NCBI RefSeq assembly: GCF_030813005.1
Contig: NZ_JAUSTU010000002.1
Span: 124,001-188,000, forward strand
DNA length: 64,000 bases
Source: Robertmurraya andreesenii
Lineage (GTDB): Bacteria > Bacillota > Bacilli > Bacillales > Cytobacillaceae
Direction of reading: 5' to 3'
The notes under the pieces are model-generated. The model did no database searches and was not told where the DNA came from. It worked only from the letters and a program-made list of their open reading frames with translations. Numbering within the stretch: the first letter of the stretch is position 1; each line of letters begins with the position of its first letter. A program made the position numbers and the translations under genes. Below are positions 43,254 through 52,780 of this stretch, in pieces.

Positions 43254-44906
43254 CTATTTGTATACCGGGACATCATAGTAAAGCAAGTAAGAATCTAATA
43301 GCTGGTACATCTGATGAATACGATTTACCTGCTTTGCTGCCCAGCCAATGTCTGTGGCATATTGATGTGTACCCGGTTTTGCTGGATTCCATCTCATTTT
43401 ATAAAGAGTGTCCTGCTTGTAGGAGGCGTTGTTGATATAATCCTCTGAGATGTACTTGGCACCGCCGATAATCGCCTTTTCAGGAGTGTCCCATCCTTCA
43501 TTGTAGGCACGTTCAGCACCACATTCTTCTGGGCAGCTGTCATAAGCTCCAATTCCAAACATATTGTATACCGTTTTTTTCGGAACTGTCTTCATTTTTG
43601 GCAAACCGTTTTCATCTAGTTTAGGGATCCCTTTGCTGTCACGTTCCACAATTGATTCAATTGTAATCCCCTTTGCTAGCTTAGAGCTTCCACTTCCTGT
43701 TTCTAGCAGAGCATGGGAAACGAGATAGATTTCATTAATATTATACTTTTTACTGGCATCAATAAAGGCTTGTCCCTTTCCTGCAAGAATCCCAGTTGAA
43801 GAGGTTAAGATTTTGCTATTTAGTTCGGTCGCCGTCACTCCCGCTCTTTTTGACAACAACAGAAACTGAAAGTATTCTTTGGTATTAGGAGTAAAGTTTT
43901 TGGGATTCACATAGTAGGCAACATCCTCTGATTTAGCATTGCGCCATGCACCATACTTGATTTCATACCATTTTTCTAGTTTATCATTTTCCACTTCGTT
44001 CAAGATTTCAACTTTGGTTGGTGCCTCTAAAATGGAGGTCATCCGCCCAACCTTGCGGAAACTTGTTCCAGGTCCTTCATAGACATCGAGAGAAGTCGTA
44101 TTTTCGATAAAACCATATTTCTTCCCATTTTCATCTACAAGGTTCGTAAGATTATCCCCAGACACGTATGCTTTATCATTACGGTATTTATCTGTTTGTG
44201 GAGAGACTGCCATTTGCTTATTAATCATTTCATTTAGTGTAAGGCTGTAGTTCGTGTAGATAACCTCAGGTTCATTCATGATCTTATTAATCATTCGCAC
44301 TAATACAGCTGCAACCTGAGCACGAGTAGAATCTTGAGCTGGAGCAAAGACATTTCCATCCATTCCATTCATAATTTCGAGATAGACAATTCTTTGAACA
44401 TGTTCTTTTGCGTAGGATTGAATTTTGGCCTTGTCCTTGAAGCTAAGGGTTGCTGGTTCTGAATAAATCTCTCTTGCATTTACAGCTCTCATAATCATCG
44501 TCGCCATTTGTTCACGCGTGATTTTCTGATTTGGTCGAAACGTGCTGTCTTCAAACCCAGTAATAATTCCTGCCTGAATAGCAGCCATCACATCCGCATA
44601 GTACCATTGAGATGGATCATTAGGGTTAAGGTCCTTCATTTCTGGAGCTTCTGAATTCGTTGATCCCCCATTATCCGTTGGTAACTGCTTTAATGTGGTC
44701 ATCACAAGCTTTGCGAATTCAGCTCTCGTAATCGCTTTATTCGGTTGATAAGTTCCATCTGGATACCCAGTCATAATTCCTTTCTCAACTAGGGCTCGAA
44801 GGTCTTTTTCAGCCCAATGACCTTTAATATCATCGGCTGCCTTCGATACTGGCACATACACAAAAAACAGCAACAGCGCTAGGAAGGCTGTGAGATATTT
44901 CTTCAT
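43254..44906 (-). CDS. Endo-beta-N-acetylglucosaminidase with SLH and SH3b domains
   Basis: The 550-aa protein has a signal peptide and three SLH domains at about aa 25-200 (HWAEKDLRALVEKGIMTGYP; PNQKITREQMATMIMRAV). An SH3b-like stretch covers aa 260-325 (SLDVYEGPGTSFRKVGRM). A glucosaminidase domain runs from about aa 365 to the end, with the catalytic Glu in SHALLETGSGSSKL and the YNMFGIGAYDSCPEECGAER segment typical of LytD/LytG relatives. Two cysteines near CPEEC may form a bridge. It cuts glycan strands during growth or separation. Confidence 0.94.
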   Translation of the reverse strand: MKKYLTAFLALLLFFVYVPVSKAADDIKGHWAEKDLRALVEKGIMTGYPDGTYQPNKAITRAEFAKLVMTTLKQLPTDNGGSTNSEAPEMKDLNPNDPSQWYYADVMAAIQAGIITGFEDSTFRPNQKITREQMATMIMRAVNAREIYSEPATLSFKDKAKIQSYAKEHVQRIVYLEIMNGMDGNVFAPAQDSTRAQVAAVLVRMINKIMNEPEVIYTNYSLTLNEMINKQMAVSPQTDKYRNDKAYVSGDNLTNLVDENGKKYGFIENTTSLDVYEGPGTSFRKVGRMTSILEAPTKVEILNEVENDKLEKWYEIKYGAWRNAKSEDVAYYVNPKNFTPNTKEYFQFLLLSKRAGVTATELNSKILTSSTGILAGKGQAFIDASKKYNINEIYLVSHALLETGSGSSKLAKGITIESIVERDSKGIPKLDENGLPKMKTVPKKTVYNMFGIGAYDSCPEECGAERAYNEGWDTPEKAIIGGAKYISEDYINNASYKQDTLYKMRWNPAKPGTHQYATDIGWAAKQVNRIHQMYQLLDSYLLYYDVPVYK

Positions 44907-44946
44907 TTATTTTCCCCTCTCTACCATTTTCTACATCCAATCTAGC

Positions 44947-45013
44947 AAAAAAACCTATTTTTCTCCAGAAATATATGTCTATATTTCTATTATTTTGGAA
45001 AATAGGTTTTTTT
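44947..45013 (-). terminator. Long-stem hairpin, probable terminator after the L,D-transpeptidase gene
   Basis: AAAAAAACCTATTTT and AAAATAGGTTTTTTT arms about 37 bases apart, with T-runs at both ends. Confidence 0.65.
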
Positions 45014-45089
45014 ACAGTTAAATTACAATTTGATTATATCTTGATTACTTGTAGAAATCTTTCAGTGAATTATGGAAGAAAAAACTCGA

Positions 45090-46172
45090 TTATCTTATGA
45101 TGATAATTGGCTTTTTCGTCTCGTTTAACCATTTGAGAATAGTGATTAAGTCACTTTCATTGAGCGCAATACAACCTAATGTATAGTTGGTTGTGCTATT
45201 TTTCGTATGAAGGAAAATGGCGCTACCCTTGCCTGAAATAATCGGATCGTCATTATAACGAACGATAACCCCGTATTTGTATAGAGGGTGAGTCATTTTT
45301 TCATAGGACTTCCATCGTTTGATTGGATCCCCGTTGTAGTTGACCCATTGGTTATAATCACTGGAGGTAACATCATCCACCCAATAATCATGAGCAGTTG
45401 CCTTTTTGAATGGGTAGCTAAGATTGGAGATCGCTGATCCCCATCCAAAGGCCGTCCCAAGAAGATAAGTTCCTGTCGGCGTCTTGCCATCGCCTTCCTT
45501 CGTTTTGCCAATGCCATTTTTACCAATGACGGCTTTGTAAGAAGTATTGACATTCTGCCACTTTGTGCCGTTTCGCTGCTGGAGCTGTACGTTGGCGGTG
45601 GTCTTGGAGGTAGCCGTTACGATGATTCTTTGCTCTGCCTGTTGTTGTAGAGTCACAATTTTGCGAAATTTTGTATCTAGAACCCTTGCTAAGAAAACAG
45701 AGAATTCGGCTCTTGTTACTGTTTTATCAGGTTTAAAGGAGCCATCCTCGTATCCAATGGCAATTTGGTTAGAGGTGAGCTGACTAATGGCCTGATAATA
45801 CGAGTTGTTGCTATTCACATCGGTGAAAGCGTGTACTTCTTCTTCGGGCAGATCGAAAGCCGTTGCTAATAGGCTGGCAACCTCTCCTCTCGTCAATGGT
45901 TTCTTTGGATTGTCCTCTAGAAATGAAATATTTGTGTGCGTCGCTCTTTCCACCATGAGCACTCCATGCTCAGCGATAATCAGATCATTGGGAGCAAAAA
46001 TGCCATTCCCATAACCCTTAATCAGTCCTTTGTTTGCAAGATATGTAATTTCCTCCTTTGCCCAATGGGTGGTGCTCACATCCTTGAAGCTGATCGAAGC
46101 AGCTGTAGAAATGAGGGGAAAAGTCATAAAAAACACAGCTGCGATTACCCCTAAGTACATTCTTCTCATCAT
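45090..46172 (-). CDS. L,D-transpeptidase (YkuD) with SLH domains
   Basis: The 360-aa protein has a signal peptide (MMRRMYLGVIAAVFFMTFPL) and SLH repeats: one at aa 28-75 (HWAKEEITYLANKGLIKGYG), a shortened middle unit at about aa 75-110 (PLTRGEVASLLATAF), and a third to aa 170 (SNQIAIGYEDGSFKPDKTVT). The YkuD catalytic domain covers about aa 195-360: GDGKTPTGTYLLG, AIFLHTKNSTTNYTLGCIAL with the His and nucleophilic Cys. It should form 3-3 crosslinks or attach proteins to peptidoglycan. The second SLH lacks its first half, so it may be degenerate. Confidence 0.92.
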   Translation of the reverse strand: MMRRMYLGVIAAVFFMTFPLISTAASISFKDVSTTHWAKEEITYLANKGLIKGYGNGIFAPNDLIIAEHGVLMVERATHTNISFLEDNPKKPLTRGEVASLLATAFDLPEEEVHAFTDVNSNNSYYQAISQLTSNQIAIGYEDGSFKPDKTVTRAEFSVFLARVLDTKFRKIVTLQQQAEQRIIVTATSKTTANVQLQQRNGTKWQNVNTSYKAVIGKNGIGKTKEGDGKTPTGTYLLGTAFGWGSAISNLSYPFKKATAHDYWVDDVTSSDYNQWVNYNGDPIKRWKSYEKMTHPLYKYGVIVRYNDDPIISGKGSAIFLHTKNSTTNYTLGCIALNESDLITILKWLNETKKPIIIIR

Positions 46173-46256
46173 TCCAACCTCCTATATCTTCCTAAATTCT
46201 AGCATTCAACCAAATTGGCGTATACACCAAATTATGGAAGAATATTATCTTATGAG

Positions 46257-46366
46257 TTGGTACCAGGTACCGTCGGTGGACAAATGTGACGATCTGTCCA
46301 CAGGCGGTACCTGGTACCGCCTGTGGACTTTTGAGCGATTTTGTCCGTGTGGGGTGGACAATCAAG
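46257..46366. repeat. GGTACC palindromic repeat, long form
   Basis: GGTACCAGGTACC, a central GTCGGTGGACA...TGTCCACAG pair, GGTACCTGGTACC, then a tail with CCTGTGGAC and TTTTGTCCG...GGTGGACA. The same order occurs at 57831-57914. The arms can fold into a long cruciform or hairpin. It lies between two divergent wall-enzyme genes. Confidence 0.85.
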
Positions 46367-46475
46367 GGAGTTTCCCATTATTATGCGGTTGTTGTTGAAA
46401 TTTATGGGTAATAGTTTGTTAGTTTATGTTAGAATATTGGTAATAACAGCGTAAATTAAAGAGAGGTGTCATATC

Positions 46476-47549
46476 ATGAAGAAAAAGGTCGCAGCCATTA
46501 CGACTATTGCTATGTTGTCATCTACCTTTGTAACGAACGCCTTTGCGAGTACCTATCAGGTTCAAAAGGGAGATACGCTGACGCAAATTGCGAAGAGACA
46601 CAGTTCAAGCGTTACCGAGCTAAAGACTATTAATAACCTTTCAACCGATTTGATTTATGTGAATCAAATTCTTAAGGTTACAACAGCTTCTGTGCCTAGT
46701 AGTCCCGCTACAGCTCCGGTAACATCTAAGCCATCTTCTGCAGCCGATATAGCTCCAGTGTCTTCTAAGCCTGCAACAGCAACTCTTACATACACAGTAG
46801 TTAAAGGAGATACATTAAGTAAAATCGCAAGTCAACATAAGATTACTTTGACTGATTTAATGAAATGGAATAATCTTGACCATCACATTATTTATCCTGG
46901 ACAGAAACTTAAGGTGTCTGTCGCTTCAACCGCTCCAGACAAAGTGGAAAGTAAAGAACAAAGCCAAGCGACGAAACCATCTCAACCTGTTAGCACATCT
47001 GATTATATCGTGCAAAAGGGAGATACACTGGGACTTATTAGTTCAAAGTTCGGTATGACCGTATCAGCCCTAAAAGAAATGAACAATCTTTCTTCTGATT
47101 TGATCTATGTAGGCCAAAAGTTAAAGATTACAGGATCTTATACTCCTGAAAAAGAAAATCCTGTAAAAGAGGAAGCGCCTGCTCAAGAGGCAATGAATCT
47201 GATTAATCAAGTGATGAAATGGGTAGGAACTCCATATCTATGGGGCGGTAGCACACTCAATGGCTTTGATTGCAGTGGTTTCATCTACTATGCCTTTAAC
47301 GAATTTGGCACAAAGATTAGCCGCCAATCGACAGGGGGATATTACAGCAGATCTTATTATGTAGATTCGCCGAAAGTGGGAGATTTGGTTTTCTTTAATG
47401 ATACCTATAAATCGGGAATCTCTCATATGGGGATTTATCTAGGAAACAATGAATTCATTCATGCAAGTTCATCTAAGGGAGTTATGATTTCAAATCTAAA
47501 CGAAGCCTATTATAAACAACGCTTTGATGGATTTAAGAGGTTTTATTAA
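46476..47549 (+). CDS. LysM (x3) - NlpC/P60 endopeptidase, LytE/CwlS-like
   Basis: The 357-aa protein has a signal peptide (MKKKVAAITTIAMLSSTFVT) and three LysM domains at about aa 28-70, 107-150 and 177-220 (each YxVxKGDTLxxI followed by NNLSSDLIYVGQKL-like text), separated by Ser/Pro/Thr linkers. A C-terminal NlpC/P60 domain runs from aa 240, with Cys in GFDCSGFIYYAF and His in GISHMGIYLG. It is a DL-endopeptidase of the LytE/LytF/CwlS type, acting in lateral wall growth or cell separation. Unlike its neighbours it binds glycan by LysM, not SLH. Confidence 0.93.
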   Translation: MKKKVAAITTIAMLSSTFVTNAFASTYQVQKGDTLTQIAKRHSSSVTELKTINNLSTDLIYVNQILKVTTASVPSSPATAPVTSKPSSAADIAPVSSKPATATLTYTVVKGDTLSKIASQHKITLTDLMKWNNLDHHIIYPGQKLKVSVASTAPDKVESKEQSQATKPSQPVSTSDYIVQKGDTLGLISSKFGMTVSALKEMNNLSSDLIYVGQKLKITGSYTPEKENPVKEEAPAQEAMNLINQVMKWVGTPYLWGGSTLNGFDCSGFIYYAFNEFGTKISRQSTGGYYSRSYYVDSPKVGDLVFFNDTYKSGISHMGIYLGNNEFIHASSSKGVMISNLNEAYYKQRFDGFKRFY

Positions 47550-47571
47550 GATTTCCTTATTGTTTTGAATT

Positions 47572-47612
47572 AAAAGAGGGACCTGATACAAGTATTAACT
47601 GGTTCTCTTTTG
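47572..47612 (+). terminator. Terminator after the LysM endopeptidase gene
   Basis: AAAAGAGGGACC and GGTTCTCTTTTG arms. A second hairpin, AAAAAACTGCG / CGCAGTTTTTTT, follows at 47661-47699. Confidence 0.75.
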
Positions 47613-47750
47613 GGGACAAAAAACAAAAATAACATATGATATCACAATAAATTAGCAATGAAAAAACTGCGTTTTTATCTAAAAATCGCAGTTTTTTTAT
47701 CGTAATTTATCAACTGTTGGATGTTGATGTTACTGTCTTTGAAAAATAAA

Positions 47751-47936
47751 CGGAAAAATTCCGTTTAAATTGGGAAATACCCATATTTCCTTAAAAATAA
47801 GGGGAGGTTTTCCGTTTATCTTATCCAAATCTTTGGATTTTGACTTATTTAGAGCAGTTAATCGGAATATCTCCGTTTATATCTGCTTCTTGGGCTTCTC
47901 TCTTAGCATTAGCCGGAAATTCTCCGCCTATGAATT
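47751..47936. repeat. Cluster of short CGGAA-n-TCCG palindromes
   Basis: CGGAAAAATTCCG (47751), CGGAATATCTCCG (47873) and CGGAAATTCTCCG (47924), plus a half copy TTTTCCGTTTAT near 47809. Most are followed by TTTAT/TTTAA. No gene in this roughly 720-bp gap (47550-48272). The remaining DNA is AT-rich with a further imperfect hairpin, GAACCCG/CGGGTCC, at 48195-48220. Confidence 0.6.
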
Positions 47937-48272
47937 TTCGTACCTACACGAAAATCAACAATGAGCAATAATAGGGCCTTTGATATAAAAAATGAACATA
48001 AAATCAGTAATCAAAATCGCAGAAAAATAGTATTATACAACAGCTAATGTACAAGGTTAATTTAATGCTAAATCGAGTGCGATTTTAATAATAAAAATGC
48101 TACCAATGGCTCAATATCAACAAAAAACACCTACTCAAACAATGCAGTAAGTGTGCGATTTGGTATGCAATTTACTTATTTTGTCCCCTTCAAGAGAACC
48201 CGTTATACAAGTACCGGGTCCCTTTTGTTATGTATGCAGGCTCAAAAGCAACAAAGATTGAGAAAAGAGCCT

Positions 48273-49595
48273 TTATTGATTGCTTAGCAACCCTTGTCCC
48301 AAATACTTTAATATTTCCTTCTTCCTCATACCCTGCAAGTCCTTTTTCTTTACTTTACTGACTTCAATAGGGGTGAAGAATGCTGTCTTGTTCTTGATGT
48401 TACTTGGATTGTTGAGGACAAGCTCTCCTTTTTCAACATTTTCTGTAATTTCATAGATTCCATTCACCATTATCCCCGTTTTGATCTTGCGTTTTTCAAT
48501 TTTGCCATTCTGCTTGAGAGCATAGATATATCCATTGCGAATCGTGTCAGCAGGCAAAGTTCGTGCGTCCTCTACTTCCTTAATGACGATTTTGAGATCA
48601 ACATGGGCACCGTTGAAGACTTTCGAGGGAATATCTTCTGTTTCCACAGCTTCCTCATCTTCATCAGTTACATTCCTGTTTTGGTCGGATTTGTCTTCTT
48701 TCGTTTCCTCTGCCTCTGTCGCATCATTCTTATCAGCGAAGGCGTCATCTCCCACTTCAGCAAACTCTACCACAAATTCATACTGACTATTTACATGGAC
48801 CTGTGGCTCCTGCTCTGGATTCACCGCAATTTTAGCAATCACCCCTTCTAGCTTATTTTTCAATGTCTTGGAGGAAATGATGACCTTCATGCCTTCTTCA
48901 ACTTCCAAGATCTCTTCTTCATCTAGGAGCCCCTTGATTTGCTGCTTAGAGGAAGTAATTGTCATCACTGGGTTTTGAAGATCATGACTGATTTTTTTTA
49001 CCACACCGGAAATCGTGCTGCTTACCTTTAAGCCGTCTAGGTCGTCCTCAGAAATCGAAACTAGCTCTTCCAGTCTTTCAATCTCGCCTTCCACTCTACT
49101 AAGCTGTGATTCTTTTTCATAAATCTGTGCTTTAATGGTGCTGTCGATTGCATCCTTATTTGAAGTGTCTTCTTCCTTTTCCTTCTTCTTCGATAAGTCA
49201 CTCCTAATTTTTTCTAACCTACTTATGTTTTCTTTGATGGCATCCCGATCATTTTTTAGCTTCGTGACTTCCGCTTCGAGCTTCTTGATGGTTGCTTCTA
49301 CATTTTTAGGAGAGTATTCAAAAAGAGGTGTACCAGAGTGGATCTCTTCCCCTTCCGTAACAAGGAATTCCCCGAAATCCCCCATTCCATTTTGGAAGTA
49401 GACATTTTCCTCTTCAGCGGGTGTTACGACACCTTCTTTCTGTTTCGTTAAAACGAGATTCTGTTCCTTAACTGTTCTCCAGTCATTTATGTATTTCGAT
49501 CGTGCCACTTCACTGTCTTTTTTAAAAATCAGAAAGAAATTGACGACAACAAAGAGGGCAATCATACCGACGACGCTCCATTTTTTCCAATTCAT
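48273..49595 (-). CDS. HlyD/YknX-like membrane fusion protein
   Basis: The 440-aa protein has one N-terminal membrane helix (VVGMIALFVVVNFFLIF), a lipoyl half (GEFLVTEGEEIHSGTPLFEY), a long coiled-coil hairpin at about aa 85-190 rich in Lys/Glu (KLEAEVTKLKNDRDAI), the second lipoyl half (VSTISGVVKKISHD) and beta-barrel parts. An acidic insert at about aa 295-325 (Glu/Asp-rich) is unusual. It is an adaptor for ABC exporters. No ATPase or permease follows; the gene pairs with the upstream Yip1-like gene, as YknX pairs with YknW. Confidence 0.85.
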   Translation of the reverse strand: MNWKKWSVVGMIALFVVVNFFLIFKKDSEVARSKYINDWRTVKEQNLVLTKQKEGVVTPAEEENVYFQNGMGDFGEFLVTEGEEIHSGTPLFEYSPKNVEATIKKLEAEVTKLKNDRDAIKENISRLEKIRSDLSKKKEKEEDTSNKDAIDSTIKAQIYEKESQLSRVEGEIERLEELVSISEDDLDGLKVSSTISGVVKKISHDLQNPVMTITSSKQQIKGLLDEEEILEVEEGMKVIISSKTLKNKLEGVIAKIAVNPEQEPQVHVNSQYEFVVEFAEVGDDAFADKNDATEAEETKEDKSDQNRNVTDEDEEAVETEDIPSKVFNGAHVDLKIVIKEVEDARTLPADTIRNGYIYALKQNGKIEKRKIKTGIMVNGIYEITENVEKGELVLNNPSNIKNKTAFFTPIEVSKVKKKDLQGMRKKEILKYLGQGLLSNQ

Positions 49596-49609
49596 TCTTG
49601 TTGCCCTCC

Positions 49610-50272
49610 TTAGAATAAGACCTCAAATTTAATAAAGGTAAAAAGTGCGAAAAAGACCCACATAAAGAGATTTATAGAGAGGGTTAGGATCAAGATGTAC
49701 TTTGCACTTTTTTCCGTTATGACTCGCAAATACTTGAATTGAAGGATGATCACCCAAATGGAGAATAATGATATGACACCGAAAAAGTTGGAAATTAGTT
49801 CGTAGTCAGTTAAATATTGGGCAATAACCCCTATTGAAAAGGGAGAAGATGCATGATCTAATCCCCAATACAACTTCATTGGGAGAATGAGAGCTTTTTC
49901 AATTAGAAAAATACTCGCAGCATAAAGCTGCATAACCACGAGCTTCCGGTATTCAACATCAGTGAAAATCCAGAAAATAAGGGCTGGAAAAAAGATGATA
50001 AGAGCAGTTACGAGCACTGATTGAAGAACCTGTCCCATTGCAAAAAGAGCTTTAATAGTGGAAAGTTGTGTATCCGTAGTTTCATAGATTAGTTTGGATA
50101 GCTGCTCACTACCAATGCCGAAATAGGCCGAGATCGTTGCTAGTACGAAGGTCACAACCAGAAGAAGCGACGTTTTTTTCCATATGCCAGAATATTTTTC
50201 TGCTTTATTTAGTTGGTGAGAGCTTATATACGGCGTCCTTAGCCCCCTCCACAGCTGTACGTGAAACAACAT
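49610..50272 (-). CDS. Yip1/YknW-like membrane protein
   Basis: The 220-aa protein has five or six hydrophobic helices (LLLVVTFVLATISAYFGI; VLVTALIIFFPALIFWIF; YILILTLSINLFMWVFFALF), with a Yip1-like layout. GGGGGA lies 6 nt before ATG 50272. It is 14 bp upstream of the adaptor gene, so cotranscribed. By analogy with YknW it may help assemble a YknXYZ-type exporter; no substrate evident. The family assignment rests on layout and context. Confidence 0.65.
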   Translation of the reverse strand: MLFHVQLWRGLRTPYISSHQLNKAEKYSGIWKKTSLLLVVTFVLATISAYFGIGSEQLSKLIYETTDTQLSTIKALFAMGQVLQSVLVTALIIFFPALIFWIFTDVEYRKLVVMQLYAASIFLIEKALILPMKLYWGLDHASSPFSIGVIAQYLTDYELISNFFGVISLFSIWVIILQFKYLRVITEKSAKYILILTLSINLFMWVFFALFTFIKFEVLF

Positions 50273-50357
50273 TTAGAATCCCCCAAAAATATGTCATGAA
50301 CTATCTTCCTTATTTTACAACAATATTTGGAAATCGGCACGCAATATATGACTAAAC

Positions 50358-50407
50358 GGTACCAGGTACCTATTTTGAATGAACGTTCAAAAAGGTACCT
50401 GGTACCG
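50358..50407. repeat. GGTACC palindromic repeat, short form
   Basis: GGTACCAGGTACC, a central palindrome TTTTGAATGAACGTTCAAAA, and GGTACCTGGTACC. It shares the outer arms with the elements at 46257 and 57831 but not the GTGGAC tail. Confidence 0.85.
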
Positions 50408-50416
50408 CTTTAGAGG

Positions 50417-50454
50417 AAAAAACCGCTTGGCTCATCATGAACCAAACGGTTTTC
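50417..50454 (-). terminator. Terminator after the YhgE/Pip gene
   Basis: AAACCGTTTGG and CCAAGCGGTTTTTT arms on the minus strand. Confidence 0.88.
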
Positions 50455-50500
50455 AAGTAAATGAATGAGCAGCCATTCATTTTATTAGATAATACAGATT

Positions 50501-52780
50501 TTATCTTGCTACATCGATTTCGGTTGGTCGGCCCTTTCTAATCGCTGATACAACTAGTGCCAACACGGCGAAGACAGCAAGTAATACGATAACCACCAAT
50601 GCATTCGACCAGGCAGAGCCCATATGATCAAGGGAAATAACTGCCTTAAATCCAGCATTCGTGTAAGTCAATGGCAAGAACTTACTCATTGAGCGTAATC
50701 CTTCTGGCAGCATTTCAACTGGTAGGTTGGAGCCTGTTGTTGAAAGCTGAAGGACGATGAATATAAATGCGATAAAGCGGCCAATATTTCCTGCGATAGA
50801 AACAAGGAAGAAGACAATCGCCAGGAACGCTAAGCTAACCACGCAAGCAAACAAGATGAAGGCAATGCTGTTGCCCACTTGAAGCTTTAAGAATACTAAG
50901 GCAAAAATTGAAACCACCAGTGCCTGAACAATCGCTAACACGGATAGATGTAGGAACTTCCCGATAAACCACGCAACACCCGAGGTCGTTACATCCGCTG
51001 GCTTTCTGAAATCAACCACAAAGGACATAATCAGAATTCCAACAAACAATCCAAGCGATAAAATGTATGGCGCTGTTGAATCACGGTAGTATTGGTAATT
51101 ATTCACCTTTTCCTGAACGAGATTAACTGGCGATGAGAACATAGCAATATTTTTGTCTGTAACCTTCAGGGCACTTGTCTTTTCAGCACCGCCCTTTAGA
51201 CCTTCCGCTAGTTCTTCACTACCTGCATTCAGCTTACCAACACCTTCATCAACCTTGGTAACGCCATCTGTCAAGGTCCCCCAGCCTGTTTGAACGGACC
51301 CTGTTCCATCACTGACTTGCTTCATTCCAGTGTTCAGCTTGGAAGCACCGGCTGAAAGCTGCTTCCAGCCCTGATCAACCGTTTGGTTACCAGCTGAAAT
51401 TTGGCCTGCCCCTGAATGAAGAGTCGCAACGCTGCTCGTTAAAGTCTTCCAACCTTTTTCAAGATCAGATGTTCCGGCAGCTAATTGATTCGAACCTGCT
51501 GCTAAAGCAGTAGCACCATCAGATACTTGTTTTTGACCAGCAATTAATTTGTCAAACCCATCAAGCAGTGAACCAGGTCCAGGTAAAAGCTTTGATACAA
51601 GACCACCTACTTGAGAATTTAAGTTCCCCATATTCGTTGATAGCTCAGTCATACCTCCTGATACAGCTTGCCCCGTACCCACTAACTTCATGAAGTTCGG
51701 GTCGTTGCGAAGATTCGGGTTTGCTGCTAGATAAGCCTGTAAGCCATCGGATAAGCCTTTTGTTGCGGCAGAAAGATTCTGGGTACCTTCATTAAGCTTG
51801 CTAATAGCGCCCCCTAGACCCTCCGCACCTGGTTGTAGAGCCTGTAGGCCAGTGGCTAGCTCTTTTTTAGCTGTTTCGAGTCCAACCAATACCTGTTGGG
51901 AACCACCCTTTAAGCCTGTTAAGCCTGCTTCAATTTGTTTTGCTCCAGCGGATAATTTTTCTAAATCCTTCGTCTTCCCTTGGAGCGTCTGCAAAAGCAA
52001 CCCTGTCCCATTATTCAGATCCTTCGCTCCATTCGCCAGCTTCGAAATATCCCCTTGTTTCGATGTAAGCGATGTCAAAAGTTCGCCAGTTCCAGCCTCC
52101 AATTGCTTGGCGCCGCTCGCTAGCTTGTTGATATCTCCGGACTTCTCTGTCAGTGCTGATAGAAGCTGACCAGTGCCATCCTTTAGCTCTGCCGTTCCGG
52201 AATGGATTTGCTCGGATCCATCTGCTGCGGACTTAAAGCCATCAGCCACTTCCCCAAGCTGTGCAAAAATATTTTCCACATAGGTTTGTGTAATTTTGTT
52301 TCCTAGTTGCTCACGAATTCTTTCTGTTGCACTGTTTGTTACTTGAGCAGCCATAAAGTTGAGCCCTTCATTTTGGATATATTTGAGCTCAAGCTGCTTT
52401 GGATCCGGATCTAATACCGTCGTGACATTTTTTGAAAAGTCTTCTGGAATTTCAATTACCATATAATAGTCTAAATTTTTGAGTCCCTTTTTCGCATCTT
52501 CTTCACTTACAAATTTCCAGCCTAGACTTTTGCTTTCCTTAAATTCCTCGACGAGATCCTTCCCTACGTTGATTGGTTCGTCACCAGACATTGCTCCCTT
52601 ATCCTTATTGACAACCGCTACTGGTAAATTCGAGAGGTTGTCATAAGGCCCCCAAGTTGCTGATAACATCACGGCTGCGTAGACAATTGGGATTAACAAG
52701 ACTGCGATGACGGAAATGAGTACCCCTTTGTTTGTGAAAAGCTTGGCCATTTCGGCCTTAAATAACTTCATTGCCTCCAT
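50501..52780 (-). CDS. YhgE/Pip-domain membrane protein
   Basis: The 759-aa protein is an ABC-2-permease-like membrane protein of the YhgE/Pip family. It has an N-terminal helix (GVLISVIAVLLIPIVYAAVM), a large extracellular region with many heptad-like repeats of the type LxxGxxQLxxGTxxL (about aa 190-560), and five C-terminal helices (ILSLGLFVGILIMSFVV; FIAFIFIVLQLSTTGSNLP). Relatives include phage infection protein Pip and ESX-type secretion partners. The role here is unknown. The start at ATG 52780 follows AAGGGGG. Standalone gene with its own terminator. Confidence 0.92.
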   Translation of the reverse strand: MEAMKLFKAEMAKLFTNKGVLISVIAVLLIPIVYAAVMLSATWGPYDNLSNLPVAVVNKDKGAMSGDEPINVGKDLVEEFKESKSLGWKFVSEEDAKKGLKNLDYYMVIEIPEDFSKNVTTVLDPDPKQLELKYIQNEGLNFMAAQVTNSATERIREQLGNKITQTYVENIFAQLGEVADGFKSAADGSEQIHSGTAELKDGTGQLLSALTEKSGDINKLASGAKQLEAGTGELLTSLTSKQGDISKLANGAKDLNNGTGLLLQTLQGKTKDLEKLSAGAKQIEAGLTGLKGGSQQVLVGLETAKKELATGLQALQPGAEGLGGAISKLNEGTQNLSAATKGLSDGLQAYLAANPNLRNDPNFMKLVGTGQAVSGGMTELSTNMGNLNSQVGGLVSKLLPGPGSLLDGFDKLIAGQKQVSDGATALAAGSNQLAAGTSDLEKGWKTLTSSVATLHSGAGQISAGNQTVDQGWKQLSAGASKLNTGMKQVSDGTGSVQTGWGTLTDGVTKVDEGVGKLNAGSEELAEGLKGGAEKTSALKVTDKNIAMFSSPVNLVQEKVNNYQYYRDSTAPYILSLGLFVGILIMSFVVDFRKPADVTTSGVAWFIGKFLHLSVLAIVQALVVSIFALVFLKLQVGNSIAFILFACVVSLAFLAIVFFLVSIAGNIGRFIAFIFIVLQLSTTGSNLPVEMLPEGLRSMSKFLPLTYTNAGFKAVISLDHMGSAWSNALVVIVLLAVFAVLALVVSAIRKGRPTEIDVAR

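Noticed and set aside
50137..50355. A start further upstream for the Yip1-like protein via an ATG at about 50297.
   Set aside because: That ATG is in another frame and soon meets a stop; ATG 50272 has a good ribosome site.
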